From JBGCEZ01 sp045106735 (GTDB lineage: Bacteria; Planctomycetota; Phycisphaerae; Phycisphaerales; SM1A02), in contig JBGCEZ010000018.1 of the NCBI GenBank assembly GCA_045106735.1, forward strand, positions 1 to 60,354: 60,354 nt of DNA. Reading direction: 5' to 3'. The translations under genes and the position numbers were made by a program. Numbering within the stretch: the first letter of the stretch is position 1; the number at the start of each line of letters is the position of its first letter. Below the pieces are notes generated by a model. It was not told the DNA's origin. It made no database searches and was given only the letters and a program-made list of their open reading frames with translations. Shown here in pieces: positions 49,715-58,523 of this stretch.

Positions 49715-51673
49715 ATGTGCGGACTTGTCGTTATCGCGGCGGCGGGGGGAAGAACCGTATCGGTCGATCCAGCGACGCTGGTTCGCATGCGCGATCGGTT
49801 GGCCCACCGCGGCCCCGATGCCGCGACCGAATGGATCAACGGCTCGTTTGCCGCCGGGCATCGCCGCCTGGCCATCATGGATCCCCGCGGCGGGGCGCAG
49901 CCGTGGGTCGAACCCGAAGCCGAATGGGGCGACGAACTCGTCCTGACCTACAACGGCGAACTCTACGAACATCAGTCCATGCGGGCGTTCTTGCCTGGCC
50001 CATGGACCGGTACGGGAGACACCGAAACGCTCGCCCGATGCCTGCAAGCAAAGGGCCCCGCCGCCATCGATTCGCTGCGCGGCATGTACGCGTTCGCCGC
50101 CTGGTGGCCGCAGCGCAAGCGCTTGGTCCTGGCTCGTGATCCACTCGGCATCAAGCCGTTGTACTGGACGATCGTGCAAACGCCTCGCGGACGCGAAGTG
50201 GTGGCCGCGAGCGAGATTCCGGCGATCCTTGACCACCCCTCGGTCAGTGCGAATCCGGACTGGTCCACTGCGTCGGCCTACCTGAGCACGATTCGCGTGA
50301 CCTGCGGTGAACGCACGATGTACCGCGACATCAACGTGCTGCCGGCCGGACATCGCCTCATCGTCGACCTGTCCGGCAACGATCCCGTGGTGCACCGCGA
50401 GCTCGACACGCGCCTCGACTTGATCTGGCCTCAGGCCGACGCGGCGGAACCGATTGACGTCGAGCAAGTGGACGCCGCCGTGCGGTTCGCCGTCCGCGAA
50501 TCGGTGGCCGCCCACTTGGAGTCCGACGTCCCGGTCGGCTCGATGCTGTCGGGCGGAATCGACAGTTCGATCATCGCCCGAGAGATTTCGGAGCGCGGAC
50601 GCCCGCTGCACACCTGGTGCGCGGCCGGACCGATCGAGACATCTGGCGATGGATCCGATGCGGCGGGCGAAAGCGCCGCATCGGATGATCCCGTCCACGC
50701 GGCGGCCCTCGCCGGCGAGCTCGGCTTCACCCACTCCACGATTCGCGTCAATCGGCGCATGTTCGCCGCTCGATGGCCCGAACTCGTCGGCCAACTCGGC
50801 GTGCCGCTCGGAACCCCGAACGAGGTCGCGATCAACGCGATCGCCGCCCACGCCCGCACCAGCGTTCCCGTCTTGCTGTCGGGCGAGGGAGCGGACGAAC
50901 TCTTTGCTGGCTACCTGCCGGCCACCACGCACATCTTCGATGCGTGCGGGCCGGCGATCCACGGAACGGGCGCGGCTCCAGATGCGGCCGCCCTGCTCTT
51001 GCAACTCACGAGCTGGATTCCCTCGCGCCTGAAGTCGCGGGTCTTGCAGCCGGATGTCATGGAGGCCGCCGAGCACGACGCCGCGCTTTGGGACGCGGCC
51101 CGCTCGCTGACCAACGACGCCGGGGACCCCGCCCATCCGCGATCGCACTTGACCAGCCTCGCCCGGCGCAACCTCAGCGGCCTGCTCGCGCGGCTCGATT
51201 CGTCGACCATGCTTGCCTCGGTCGAAGGCCGCACGCCCCTGGCCGACGCGAACGTGGCCCAACTCGCGGCGTCGATTCCGCTCTCGGCCCTGGTCTCCGG
51301 TGGCGACTGGGCCGCCTTGCTCGCGTCGGGCGATACCGCCAACGCGCACTCGGGCGCTGGCCAGGACGCCAATCTGGCCGTGGCCGACGGGCCCGCGACG
51401 ATCGCCCCGCCCCGGCTCGGCTCCAAGCAAGTCCTCCGCCGCGGTTGGCGCGGCCTCCTGCCCGACTCGATCGTTGAGCGTCCCAAGGAGAGCTTCCCGC
51501 TGCCATTCGGGGACTGGCTCGCCGACCAGACGCACCGCCTGGGAACGTGCCCGATCAGTCGTGGCGTGTTCACCGCCGAAGCGATCCAGGCCGTGACCGA
51601 GGATCCCGTCGGCCAGAAGATGGCCGCATGGCCGATGATCAATCTGGCCATGTGGTTGCAGCGCTGGGCGTGA
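49715..51673 (+). CDS. asnB: Asparagine synthetase (glutamine-hydrolysing)
   Basis: 652 residues. ATG 49715 is chosen because Cys2 must become the N-terminal nucleophile of the glutaminase domain (MCGLVV); an ATG 9 bp upstream would bury it. Glutaminase motifs: RLAHRGPDA, HRRLAIMD, YNGELYEH, GTGDTETLARCL, LRGMYAFAAW, RDPLGIKPLYW. The synthetase domain has the PP-loop SMLSGGIDSS and LLSGEGADELFAGY. The reaction makes Asn from Asp, Gln and ATP; paralogues of this size also amidate cell-surface glycans or peptides. A short acidic insertion (DGSDAAGESAASDD) follows the PP-loop. A hairpin follows the gene. Confidence 0.9.
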   Translation: MCGLVVIAAAGGRTVSVDPATLVRMRDRLAHRGPDAATEWINGSFAAGHRRLAIMDPRGGAQPWVEPEAEWGDELVLTYNGELYEHQSMRAFLPGPWTGTGDTETLARCLQAKGPAAIDSLRGMYAFAAWWPQRKRLVLARDPLGIKPLYWTIVQTPRGREVVAASEIPAILDHPSVSANPDWSTASAYLSTIRVTCGERTMYRDINVLPAGHRLIVDLSGNDPVVHRELDTRLDLIWPQADAAEPIDVEQVDAAVRFAVRESVAAHLESDVPVGSMLSGGIDSSIIAREISERGRPLHTWCAAGPIETSGDGSDAAGESAASDDPVHAAALAGELGFTHSTIRVNRRMFAARWPELVGQLGVPLGTPNEVAINAIAAHARTSVPVLLSGEGADELFAGYLPATTHIFDACGPAIHGTGAAPDAAALLLQLTSWIPSRLKSRVLQPDVMEAAEHDAALWDAARSLTNDAGDPAHPRSHLTSLARRNLSGLLARLDSSTMLASVEGRTPLADANVAQLAASIPLSALVSGGDWAALLASGDTANAHSGAGQDANLAVADGPATIAPPRLGSKQVLRRGWRGLLPDSIVERPKESFPLPFGDWLADQTHRLGTCPISRGVFTAEAIQAVTEDPVGQKMAAWPMINLAMWLQRWA

Positions 51674-51783
51674 TCCACGCGGGCAGGCGACCCGGGACCC
51701 GGTCCTCGGCCAGGCCTCGGCCAATCCTCGCCCGGCCTGCCGCCGCCGCTGCCGCTGTCTCCGCTTTCACCCAAAACGAACAA

Positions 51784-51815
51784 CGCGGCGGGCTCCTGGA
51801 CTGGAACCCGCCGCG
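51784..51815. terminator. Bidirectional hairpin between convergent genes
   Basis: Stem cgcggcggg / cccgccgcg (9 bp) with a 14-nt loop, between the asparagine synthetase stop (51673, plus) and the M28 peptidase stop (51849, minus). No T-run, but the position and stability suit a terminator for both. Confidence 0.65.
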
Positions 51816-51848
51816 TCGATGATGGTCGCGTGCGTCAGGCGAGGGCGA

Positions 51849-53876
51849 TCAGCCGCCGCGGGCCTGCAGCGTGGCGTCCAGCGTGATCTCTTCGTCGCCG
51901 CGCTTGACGCCGATCTTCACGGTGTCGCCGGGATCGTGGCGGGCCAGCAGGACCATCCACTCTTCGACGTTGGTGATCTTCTGGCCGTCCCAACGCACCA
52001 GGATGTCGCCATCCTGCACGCCGGCTTCGGCCGCCGAACCACCTTCGGTCACGCCGGCGATCTGGATGCCGTCGACGTCCGGATCGTACGTACCGGGGCG
52101 GATGCCGAAGCGGACGCGAATGTCCGACATGGCCGGGCCACCCGCGGCGGGAGCGGCGGGAGCCGCAGGAGTCGCCGAAGATTCAGCCGATGCCTGGGCG
52201 CCGCGGCGCGGACGGGCCGAGCTGCTCGAGTCGGCAAAGGCGATGCGATCCGGCTTGAGGGCCATGCCCAGACCGATGTCGTGGAAGAGGCGAGCGGCAT
52301 GCGTGGCGCCGACCCGGTTGATCTTCCAGGCGGTGTCGGCCGGGGTGTGATAGTCGTCATGGAAGTCGGCGATGATCGCGAAGAGCACCGGGACGCCCTG
52401 GCGGAAGAACGACGTGTGGTCGCTCGCCCCGCTCATGCGCTGCGGCTGCACCACGGTGAGCGGCGTCGCTTCGACGTAGGGCTCGATCCACTCCGCCAGG
52501 CCTTCGCCCGTGTTCGCACCTGAGAGGCTCAGTCGGCCGTTCAGGATCCGGCCGATCATGTCGAAGTTCATCATGAGGACGTGGTCCTCAATCGGCGCGA
52601 TCGGGTTGTTGGCGTAGTACCGCGAACCGTTGAGGCCCGACTCTTCGCCGTCAAAGCCGACGAGGATGACCGATCGGCGAGGCGTGTCGCCGAGGGCTTC
52701 CCACTCTTCGGCCATGCGCTGGGCGATGAGCAGGATGCCGGCGCTGCCGGACGCGTTGTCGTCGGCTCCGGGGTGGAGTTCACCGGCCCCGGCGCGGCTG
52801 CCGAAGTAGCCCATGCCAAGGTGGTCGAGGTGGCCACCGATGACGACGTACTCGTCGGCCAGGTCGCCCTTGCCGCGGAGCATGCCACCGACGTTCTCGC
52901 CAAGGACCGCGGTGCGCTCCAGGCGGGCGTTCATCGACAGAATGCCGTCGAGGGGCATGGCGGTCATGCCGTCGTCGGCCATCTCCCGCAGGTCCATCAA
53001 GGTGCGACCGTCTTCGTCGGCCCGGGCCAGGAACGCGTCCGCCGCACCCGAACTCATCATCATGACGGGGACGCTGCCGCGGCCGTTGCCGCCGCCGCCC
53101 GCTTCAATGAGCGTGGACGCGCGGGGATCATCGGCCCCGGGAGGGTTGACGATGATGATGCCAGCCGCCCCACGGGCGAGGACCGAACGGACCTTGCCGT
53201 TGAAGCCTGCCTGCCGCGACCAACGACCGTCTTCGGTCCACTGGCTGCGACCCTCGTCGTTCATCGGTTCAAAGCGGAACATCATCGCGATCTCGCCTTC
53301 GAGATCGGTGTCGTCGGCGAAGTTCGAATAGCCCTCGGGGCCGTTTTCGATGCCGTAGCCGACGAACGTGACGCCGCCGGTGATGTCGCCGGATCCGCCG
53401 AGGCCCATGACGTTGAAGTCGGTGCCGGCTTCGAAGTTCATTGCCTTGCCACCGGTGAGGGCGGCGAGTTCGGCCCCGGTCACTTCCATCGAGCCGCCGA
53501 GATCGAAGGCCTGGCGGTAGCTGCGGCCCGAGCCGTCAACACCGGATCCCTCGACCGGGAACGGGGCTTCGAGGCCGAATTGCCGGAGGTGATCTTCGAA
53601 GTACTCCTTGGCTCGCTCCATGCCCTTGGAGCCGGGGACGCGGCCTTCCATCCAGGGGTTGGCGAGTGTGCTGAGGTGCAGGTCGAAGATGCGGACGTCG
53701 TCATCGACCTCCGCCAGCGCGTCGGCGATCGGCGAAGCATCGCCGTCCATGGCCGAGCGGGTATCGGTATCGGCGGCCAAGACCGTTCCGGCGAAAAGGC
53801 CGGCGACGAGACCGGCGGCGGCGACCGTCCGGACGCCGGGGCGGCTGGCGAGAGGGATTCGGGCAAGCGTGTTCAC
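51849..53876 (-). CDS. Exported M28 aminopeptidase with PA and PDZ domains
   Basis: 675 residues from GTG 53876 with GGAG 7 nt upstream. Signal segment TVAAAGLVAGLFAGTVLAAD. Protease-associated insert about 140-320 (FVGYGIENGPEGYSNF, ARGAAGIIIVNPPG). M28 zinc site: His349 in GGHLDHLG, Asp372 in GADDNASGSAG, catalytic Glu411/412 in FDGEESGLNGSRYY, Asp439 in NFDMIGR, His510 in DDYHTPADT. A C-terminal PDZ domain (about 575-675; GIQIAGVTEGGSAAEAGVQDGDILVRWDG) follows an Ala/Pro linker. All metal ligands are present. Likely a periplasmic or outer-surface aminopeptidase for peptide scavenging. Confidence 0.93.
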   Translation of the reverse strand: MNTLARIPLASRPGVRTVAAAGLVAGLFAGTVLAADTDTRSAMDGDASPIADALAEVDDDVRIFDLHLSTLANPWMEGRVPGSKGMERAKEYFEDHLRQFGLEAPFPVEGSGVDGSGRSYRQAFDLGGSMEVTGAELAALTGGKAMNFEAGTDFNVMGLGGSGDITGGVTFVGYGIENGPEGYSNFADDTDLEGEIAMMFRFEPMNDEGRSQWTEDGRWSRQAGFNGKVRSVLARGAAGIIIVNPPGADDPRASTLIEAGGGGNGRGSVPVMMMSSGAADAFLARADEDGRTLMDLREMADDGMTAMPLDGILSMNARLERTAVLGENVGGMLRGKGDLADEYVVIGGHLDHLGMGYFGSRAGAGELHPGADDNASGSAGILLIAQRMAEEWEALGDTPRRSVILVGFDGEESGLNGSRYYANNPIAPIEDHVLMMNFDMIGRILNGRLSLSGANTGEGLAEWIEPYVEATPLTVVQPQRMSGASDHTSFFRQGVPVLFAIIADFHDDYHTPADTAWKINRVGATHAARLFHDIGLGMALKPDRIAFADSSSSARPRRGAQASAESSATPAAPAAPAAGGPAMSDIRVRFGIRPGTYDPDVDGIQIAGVTEGGSAAEAGVQDGDILVRWDGQKITNVEEWMVLLARHDPGDTVKIGVKRGDEEITLDATLQARGG

Positions 53877-54556
53877 GCGAGGACTCCGGCAACGGACAAG
53901 AGGGAGGGGCGGCCGACCGCAACGAGCGGAGGGTTCGGGGGGATGGGGCCGCCAGACGGACCAAGGCCCGGGGTCGCCCCGGGAAGGTCGTATTCGGTAC
54001 CACAGGCTACCGGTTGGAGTGCAGCCGGTTGCCGTCCTGACTCTATGTCCGGGTGGAAGTCGGGGGTGGTCCGAGGGGACAGAGGGGCCGTCCGGCGGGC
54101 CCAGGGACCGGATTCCGGGCCCCGCTCGGCCCACCGGCCATTTGCCTGACCGATGGTTCCCGCCGATTCGGCCGTCCGGATCGCGGACCGACGGGCAAAC
54201 CGGCTGGCAAACCGACGAGCAGACCGGCTGGCCGACCGGTTCGCGGATCGACTCGCCGCCCGGTCGGCGGATAGTCGGCGGACAGTCGGCGGACAGTCGG
54301 CGGCCGACACGCCCCTTGGAGCGTCCACATCGAGCCGAGGCTCGATCCCCGGCCCGGCCAGGATTCCTCGGCGCGGACCTCGATCGCCGGTCCGCTCTCC
54401 GGCCCGCTCGCTCGTGCACCCGTCCGACTCGTCGATTCAAAGGACCGCCAACCCGCCCTCCCAGACCCTCGCCCCGCCGATCACCCGAGCCCCGCGCCGT
54501 CGCCCCCCGACGGCGGCCATCGCGGCCGGCACGCCGCGAATAGACTGGTCCGTCCA
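53877..54556. other. Long divergent intergenic region, 680 bp, repeat-rich
   Basis: It separates the M28 peptidase start (minus) from the ABC operon start (plus) and should hold both promoters. From about 54170 to 54306 it is made of short repeats: degenerate 12-13-bp units containing caaaccgg/cgaccgg (about 54192-54245), then four 11-bp gtcggcggaca units. Frames across it are open but show only Arg/Ala/Gly-rich, composition-driven sequence. I see no RNA gene or clear promoter boxes. Confidence 0.5.
54263..54306. repeat. 11-bp tandem repeat, 4 copies
   Basis: Units gtcggcggata, gtcggcggaca, gtcggcggaca, gtcggcggccg, about 250 bp upstream of the ABC operon. The 11-bp period is close to one helical turn. 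Confidence 0.85.
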
Positions 54557-56557
54557 ATGCCCGACTCCCCCGCCCATCGCCCCACCGATCGTTTCACCGC
54601 TGGCCCGCCGCGAACGGTCCGCCCGAACGCCCTCGGCTCTGCCGGCGCGGCGATCGCGCGCACGCTCCCCGCGTTCCTGCTGTTCGCCCTCGCCCTCGCC
54701 CTCGGCGGGGTCCGAACGGCGCACGCGACGACGGCGGGCGTGCACCCCCAGGACGGGCCGCACGTCGACCTCCGCATCCGCCTTGACGACCAGCGGGTCC
54801 GGTGGAGCATCGGGATGAACCTGGCCTTCATGGACGAGATCGTCGACGTTGGACGCGAGCGCGAAGATGCACTTGATCCGGTCGAAGAGGGCTACGTGAT
54901 CGACGCGGTGGCCGCGGTCCTGACCGAGGAGAATCAGGTCGTGGTCGACGGGGTGACGCTCACCCCCACGGTCACCCGGTTTGCGTTCAGTCGGCCGGAC
55001 CGCACGCTGCTCCCGCTCTTTCCGGTCAGCGGGATGCGGGGGCTGATTCGGGCCGAGATCATCATTGACTACCCGCTGCCGGCCGACCCGCGCGAACTGA
55101 CGCTGACGTGGGCCCGCTACCCGACGGATCTGCTGGCCACGCAGTTGGAGGGCGGGAAGATCGTGCCCCTGGCGATCGAAGCGCAGATCCAAGCCAACGG
55201 CATCATCGACCTCATCCGATTCAGCGAACCCGACCCGGAAGTGACATGGTTTGTGGGGGCGGTCTCAATCGCCGATCGCATGGAGCCCGTGCCAGATCCT
55301 TTCGATGTGGCGTCCGGTGTGGGCGCGAAGCCGGACTCGACCCCGGCCGCGGGTGCAGCGGCGTCATTGGCGCCTGACCTGCCCGGCGATTCCGCCGAAC
55401 CGGCGGCGCGCACGCCGAACGGTGCCGGCGATTCGGTGGCGGCCGTGCCAACGAGCGAAGCACGGCCGGCCGACGGTCTGGCTGATGGACCGGCTGATGG
55501 ACCGGCTGACAACTCGGCTGACAACTCGGCTGGCAGTTTGGATGCCGAACCAGTTGGCGGTGAGGCTGGCGTTTCGACTAACCGCATCACGCCACGCCTG
55601 GCGAACGGGCCGCGCCGCACCATCCCGATGCTGTCGGTCGCGTTGATCGGTTTCGCCGCGCTCTTGCTGGTCACCGTGCCATTCGTCCGGCGATCGGGCG
55701 TATCGCGCGTGTTCACGTATGGCTCGATCCTTGTTCTGTTCGGTGGAGCCGGATTCCTTTGGACTCCGGTGCAAGGATCCGTGATCTTGCCGTGGGAACG
55801 CACCGACGGCTCGGCATTGGTCGCTTCGGCCTCCCCGCCGGCGAGTTCCGGGAGCGTCGCGCGGCCCGGCTCGGATCAAGCAATCGGCGTGGGGGATGGC
55901 CGCCGCACGGACGGCACGGCCCCGAATCCCTCGGCCCCGAAGCCCTCGGCCCCGGGTGCGGCGTTCTCGAATCCCCCTGCATCGGCTCCCCTGGCGATCG
56001 CGCCCCCGGGCCTCGTCCCCGACGCCGCGCTCCTGGCCGTCTTTGAGCCGACGTTGACGAACGTGTACCGCGCCTTCGACTACAGCGAAGAGAGCGACAT
56101 CTACGACGCCTTGGCGTTCAGCGTGCAAGGCCCGCTGCTTGGCGACCTGTACGACCGAATTTTCCGCAGCCTGGTGATGGAAGATCATGATCGGGCCATC
56201 GCCCGCGTGACGAACGTCGTCCTGCTGGATGCCGCGGTTCGATCGCGCGGCCCGGCCGCATTCGACGTGATCGAGGATGCGTCACCGCCCAGTGATGTCG
56301 CCGTCGACGGACCGCTTCGACGCGACGATTCGTTCGTGGTCCACGCACGGTGGCAGGTCGACGGAACGGTCGTCCACTGGGGGCACGCCCACGCGCGGCG
56401 GCAGGTGTACGTGGCGAACTTCGGCCTCGCTCCCAGCGACGAGGGCGGTTGGCGCATCGTCGATCAGCGCGTCTTCGAGCAGCGCCGACTTCCGTCGCCC
56501 ACCGATCCGCTCGACATGCCCGCCCCCGGCCGATTGGCCCCCGGCGACGACCTCTGA
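54557..56557 (+). CDS. Membrane protein of the FtsX-type ABC operon
   Basis: 666 residues. An N-terminal export helix (RTLPAFLLFALALALGGV) leads to an extracytoplasmic beta-rich domain (about 62-240; HVDLRIRLDDQRVRWSIGMN, GLIRAEIIIDYPLPADPRELTLTWARYP). A low-complexity Ala/Asp/Pro linker containing the DGLADGPADGPADNSADNSA repeat follows, then two membrane helices (IPMLSVALIGFAALLLVTVPFV, VFTYGSILVLFGGAGFLW). The C-terminal domain (about 500-650) holds HARWQVDGTVVHWGHAHARR and VANFGLAPSDEGGWRIVDQR, an NTF2-like pattern with clustered histidines. Not a family I can name. First of four overlapping genes; its stop overlaps the ATPase start (TGATG). Confidence 0.72.
   Translation: MPDSPAHRPTDRFTAGPPRTVRPNALGSAGAAIARTLPAFLLFALALALGGVRTAHATTAGVHPQDGPHVDLRIRLDDQRVRWSIGMNLAFMDEIVDVGREREDALDPVEEGYVIDAVAAVLTEENQVVVDGVTLTPTVTRFAFSRPDRTLLPLFPVSGMRGLIRAEIIIDYPLPADPRELTLTWARYPTDLLATQLEGGKIVPLAIEAQIQANGIIDLIRFSEPDPEVTWFVGAVSIADRMEPVPDPFDVASGVGAKPDSTPAAGAAASLAPDLPGDSAEPAARTPNGAGDSVAAVPTSEARPADGLADGPADGPADNSADNSAGSLDAEPVGGEAGVSTNRITPRLANGPRRTIPMLSVALIGFAALLLVTVPFVRRSGVSRVFTYGSILVLFGGAGFLWTPVQGSVILPWERTDGSALVASASPPASSGSVARPGSDQAIGVGDGRRTDGTAPNPSAPKPSAPGAAFSNPPASAPLAIAPPGLVPDAALLAVFEPTLTNVYRAFDYSEESDIYDALAFSVQGPLLGDLYDRIFRSLVMEDHDRAIARVTNVVLLDAAVRSRGPAAFDVIEDASPPSDVAVDGPLRRDDSFVVHARWQVDGTVVHWGHAHARRQVYVANFGLAPSDEGGWRIVDQRVFEQRRLPSPTDPLDMPAPGRLAPGDDL
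55472..55531. repeat. In-frame 12-bp tandem repeat, 5 copies (DGLA/DGPA/DNSA)
   Basis: gacggtctggct, gatggaccggct twice, gacaactcggct twice, in the linker of the ABC-operon membrane protein. Very close in unit and encoded peptide to the array at 35111 in the deacetylase gene. Confidence 0.88.
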
Positions 56558-57324
56558 TGGCATCGCCCGCCGCCGATCCCGATCCCGTCCCGGTGATCGC
56601 GTGCCGCGGAGCCGTCGTCCGGCGCGGACGCGGCAGCGGCGCGTTTGAACTTCGCGTTCCCGACTTCACCCTGATGCCCGGCGAGCATGTTGCGTGCATC
56701 GGCCCGAGCGGGTGCGGCAAGACGACGCTGTTGCACCTGGTCACCGGCATCTTGCCGGCGCGCCCCGGCACCGTCCGGTTCGAGAACGTCGACCTCGGCC
56801 GGGCCTCGGAATCCCAGCGCCGCGATGTGCGTCGCCAGCGCGTGGGCTTCGTGCTCCAGGACCTCGGCTTGATCGAGTACCTCAGCGCGATGGACAACAT
56901 GCTCTTGCCCGGTCGCCTCGCCGGGGCCCCCCGTGGATGGACCCGTGGCCGTGCCGCGCGGGCGGACGCCCGCGCCCTGGCCCGCGACCTGGGGATCGAA
57001 GCTCGCCTGCGCCGGCGCCCAGCTCGGCTGAGCCAGGGAGAACGCCAACGGGTCGCCATCGGCCGGGCCCTGCTGAGCCGGCCCGGCCTGATCGCCGGAG
57101 ACGAACCCACCGGCAATCTGGATCCGCCGCGGGCCCGGGCCTCGATCGAATTGATGCTGAACCGGGCTCGGGCGATCAACGCCGCGGTGCTGGTGGTGAC
57201 GCACGACCACGGTCTGTTGCCGGCCTTCGATCGCGTCATCGATCTGGGAGCGACATCCGGCGCGGCCGGCCCGGCCACGAGTGTCGGCCCCGCCGCGCCG
57301 ATGGAACTGGAGCGCGGGTCATGA
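56557..57324 (+). CDS. ABC transporter ATPase, LolD/MacB-like
   Basis: 255 residues from ATG 56557. Walker A GPSGCGKTTL, Q-loop VGFVLQDLGLIEYLSAMDNM, signature LSQGERQRVAIGRAL (SQGE in place of SGGE), Walker B LIAGDEPTGNLD, H-loop VTHDHG. The GNLD form and the FtsX-type partner place it in the MacB/LolD group rather than the ZnuC group. Its start overlaps the upstream stop by 1 bp and its end overlaps the permease by 4 bp (ATGA). It powers the membrane complex of this operon. Confidence 0.92.
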   Translation: MASPAADPDPVPVIACRGAVVRRGRGSGAFELRVPDFTLMPGEHVACIGPSGCGKTTLLHLVTGILPARPGTVRFENVDLGRASESQRRDVRRQRVGFVLQDLGLIEYLSAMDNMLLPGRLAGAPRGWTRGRAARADARALARDLGIEARLRRRPARLSQGERQRVAIGRALLSRPGLIAGDEPTGNLDPPRARASIELMLNRARAINAAVLVVTHDHGLLPAFDRVIDLGATSGAAGPATSVGPAAPMELERGS

Positions 57325-58523
57325 GGTCTGCGCTGCACCTTGCCTTCCGCCACGCCCTGGCCCACCCGATCCGGACGATTGTCCTGGCCACGTCGATGGC
57401 CGCGGCCATTGCCGTTCCGCTGATCGCCTCCCGAGTCTTGGGGGCGTACGACCAAGCGATGCGGGCCCGGGCGGTCAGCACGCCGATGGTGGTCGGTCCG
57501 GCGGCCAGCCGGTTCGAGGTGCTGTTCACCGCACTCAACTTTCGCGCCGCCGAGCTGCCGCCGATTCCGGCGCGGCTGGCCGATGAACTCGTCAACGGCG
57601 CGGGTCCACGCTCGAGCCGGCTCGACGTGATCGCCGTCCCGCTCCACGTCCGAGCGAAGGTGCGTGGCCGGCCGATGGTCGCCACCAGTCCCGAATACTT
57701 TGAATTCCGCGGCTTGCGGGCGACGACCGGCGAGCTGCCGCTGTTCATGGGCGACGCCGTGCTCGGCGCGGTGGCGGCCCGCGAGCTCGGCCTCGGGGCG
57801 GGGGATTCGGTCTACACCGATCCCTTCGATGCGTTTTCCATTGCCGCACCATCGAGCATCGAACTCTCGATCACCGGAGTGCTCGCCCCGACCGGTTCGG
57901 CCGACGACTACGCGATCTTCACGGGCTTGCCCACCGCGTGGATCGTGGAGGGACTGCTCCACGGCCACGACGACGTCGACGACATGGACCGCGACCACGA
58001 GGTTCCGGTGATGGCCGAAGACGACGAGCGCGTGGTCGTCGATCCATCGCTGATTCCCGACCAGCGGGTCGACGCCGAGGCCCTCGATCGATACCACGCC
58101 CATGGCGACTTGGACGACGCCCCCATCTCGGCCATCATTCTGATCCCGGCCGACGAGAAGGCCGCGACCATCATCCGCTCGCGGGCGAACGCCACGCCAG
58201 CGATGCAGGCCATCGTCCCGTCGACCGTGTTCGAAGAATTGCTCGGGTTCGCGGTGCGCATCAAACGCGTCATCGACGCGCTGGCATTGGTCCTCGGGGC
58301 GTGCACGGTCTTGCTCGTGGGGCTCGTGACCGGACTGACGGCCCGGGCGCGAGCGGACGAATTCCGGACCTTGCACCATCTTGGCGCCCCGCGCCGCGTC
58401 GGGCTCACGGTCATCGGCGCGGAGCTGTTCGGCACGCTGCTCGCGGCCGCGGCCGGTGCCTGGGGGTTGGCCGAGTTGGCCGCCGCCGTCGCGGCCCGCG
58501 TCTTTGCCAGTGGGGCCGGATGA
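57321..58523 (+). CDS. ABC transporter permease, FtsX/MacB-like
   Basis: 400 residues. One N-terminal helix (TIVLATSMAAAIAVPLIASRVL), a large extracytoplasmic domain of about 280 residues, then two clear C-terminal helices (ALALVLGACTVLLVGLVTGL, GAELFGTLLAAAAGAWGLAEL); a fourth helix, normal for FtsX domains, is not evident, and the protein ends shortly after. The extracytoplasmic part has an acidic/His segment (LLHGHDDVDDMDRDHEVPV) and YHAHGDLDD, potential metal-binding sites. The layout resembles the MacB-like permeases found in zinc-related operons (Pseudomonas PA4063-4066 and Vibrio Zrg types; from memory). Coupled to its neighbours by 4-bp and 1-bp overlaps. Confidence 0.85.
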   Translation: MRSALHLAFRHALAHPIRTIVLATSMAAAIAVPLIASRVLGAYDQAMRARAVSTPMVVGPAASRFEVLFTALNFRAAELPPIPARLADELVNGAGPRSSRLDVIAVPLHVRAKVRGRPMVATSPEYFEFRGLRATTGELPLFMGDAVLGAVAARELGLGAGDSVYTDPFDAFSIAAPSSIELSITGVLAPTGSADDYAIFTGLPTAWIVEGLLHGHDDVDDMDRDHEVPVMAEDDERVVVDPSLIPDQRVDAEALDRYHAHGDLDDAPISAIILIPADEKAATIIRSRANATPAMQAIVPSTVFEELLGFAVRIKRVIDALALVLGACTVLLVGLVTGLTARARADEFRTLHHLGAPRRVGLTVIGAELFGTLLAAAAGAWGLAELAAAVAARVFASGAG

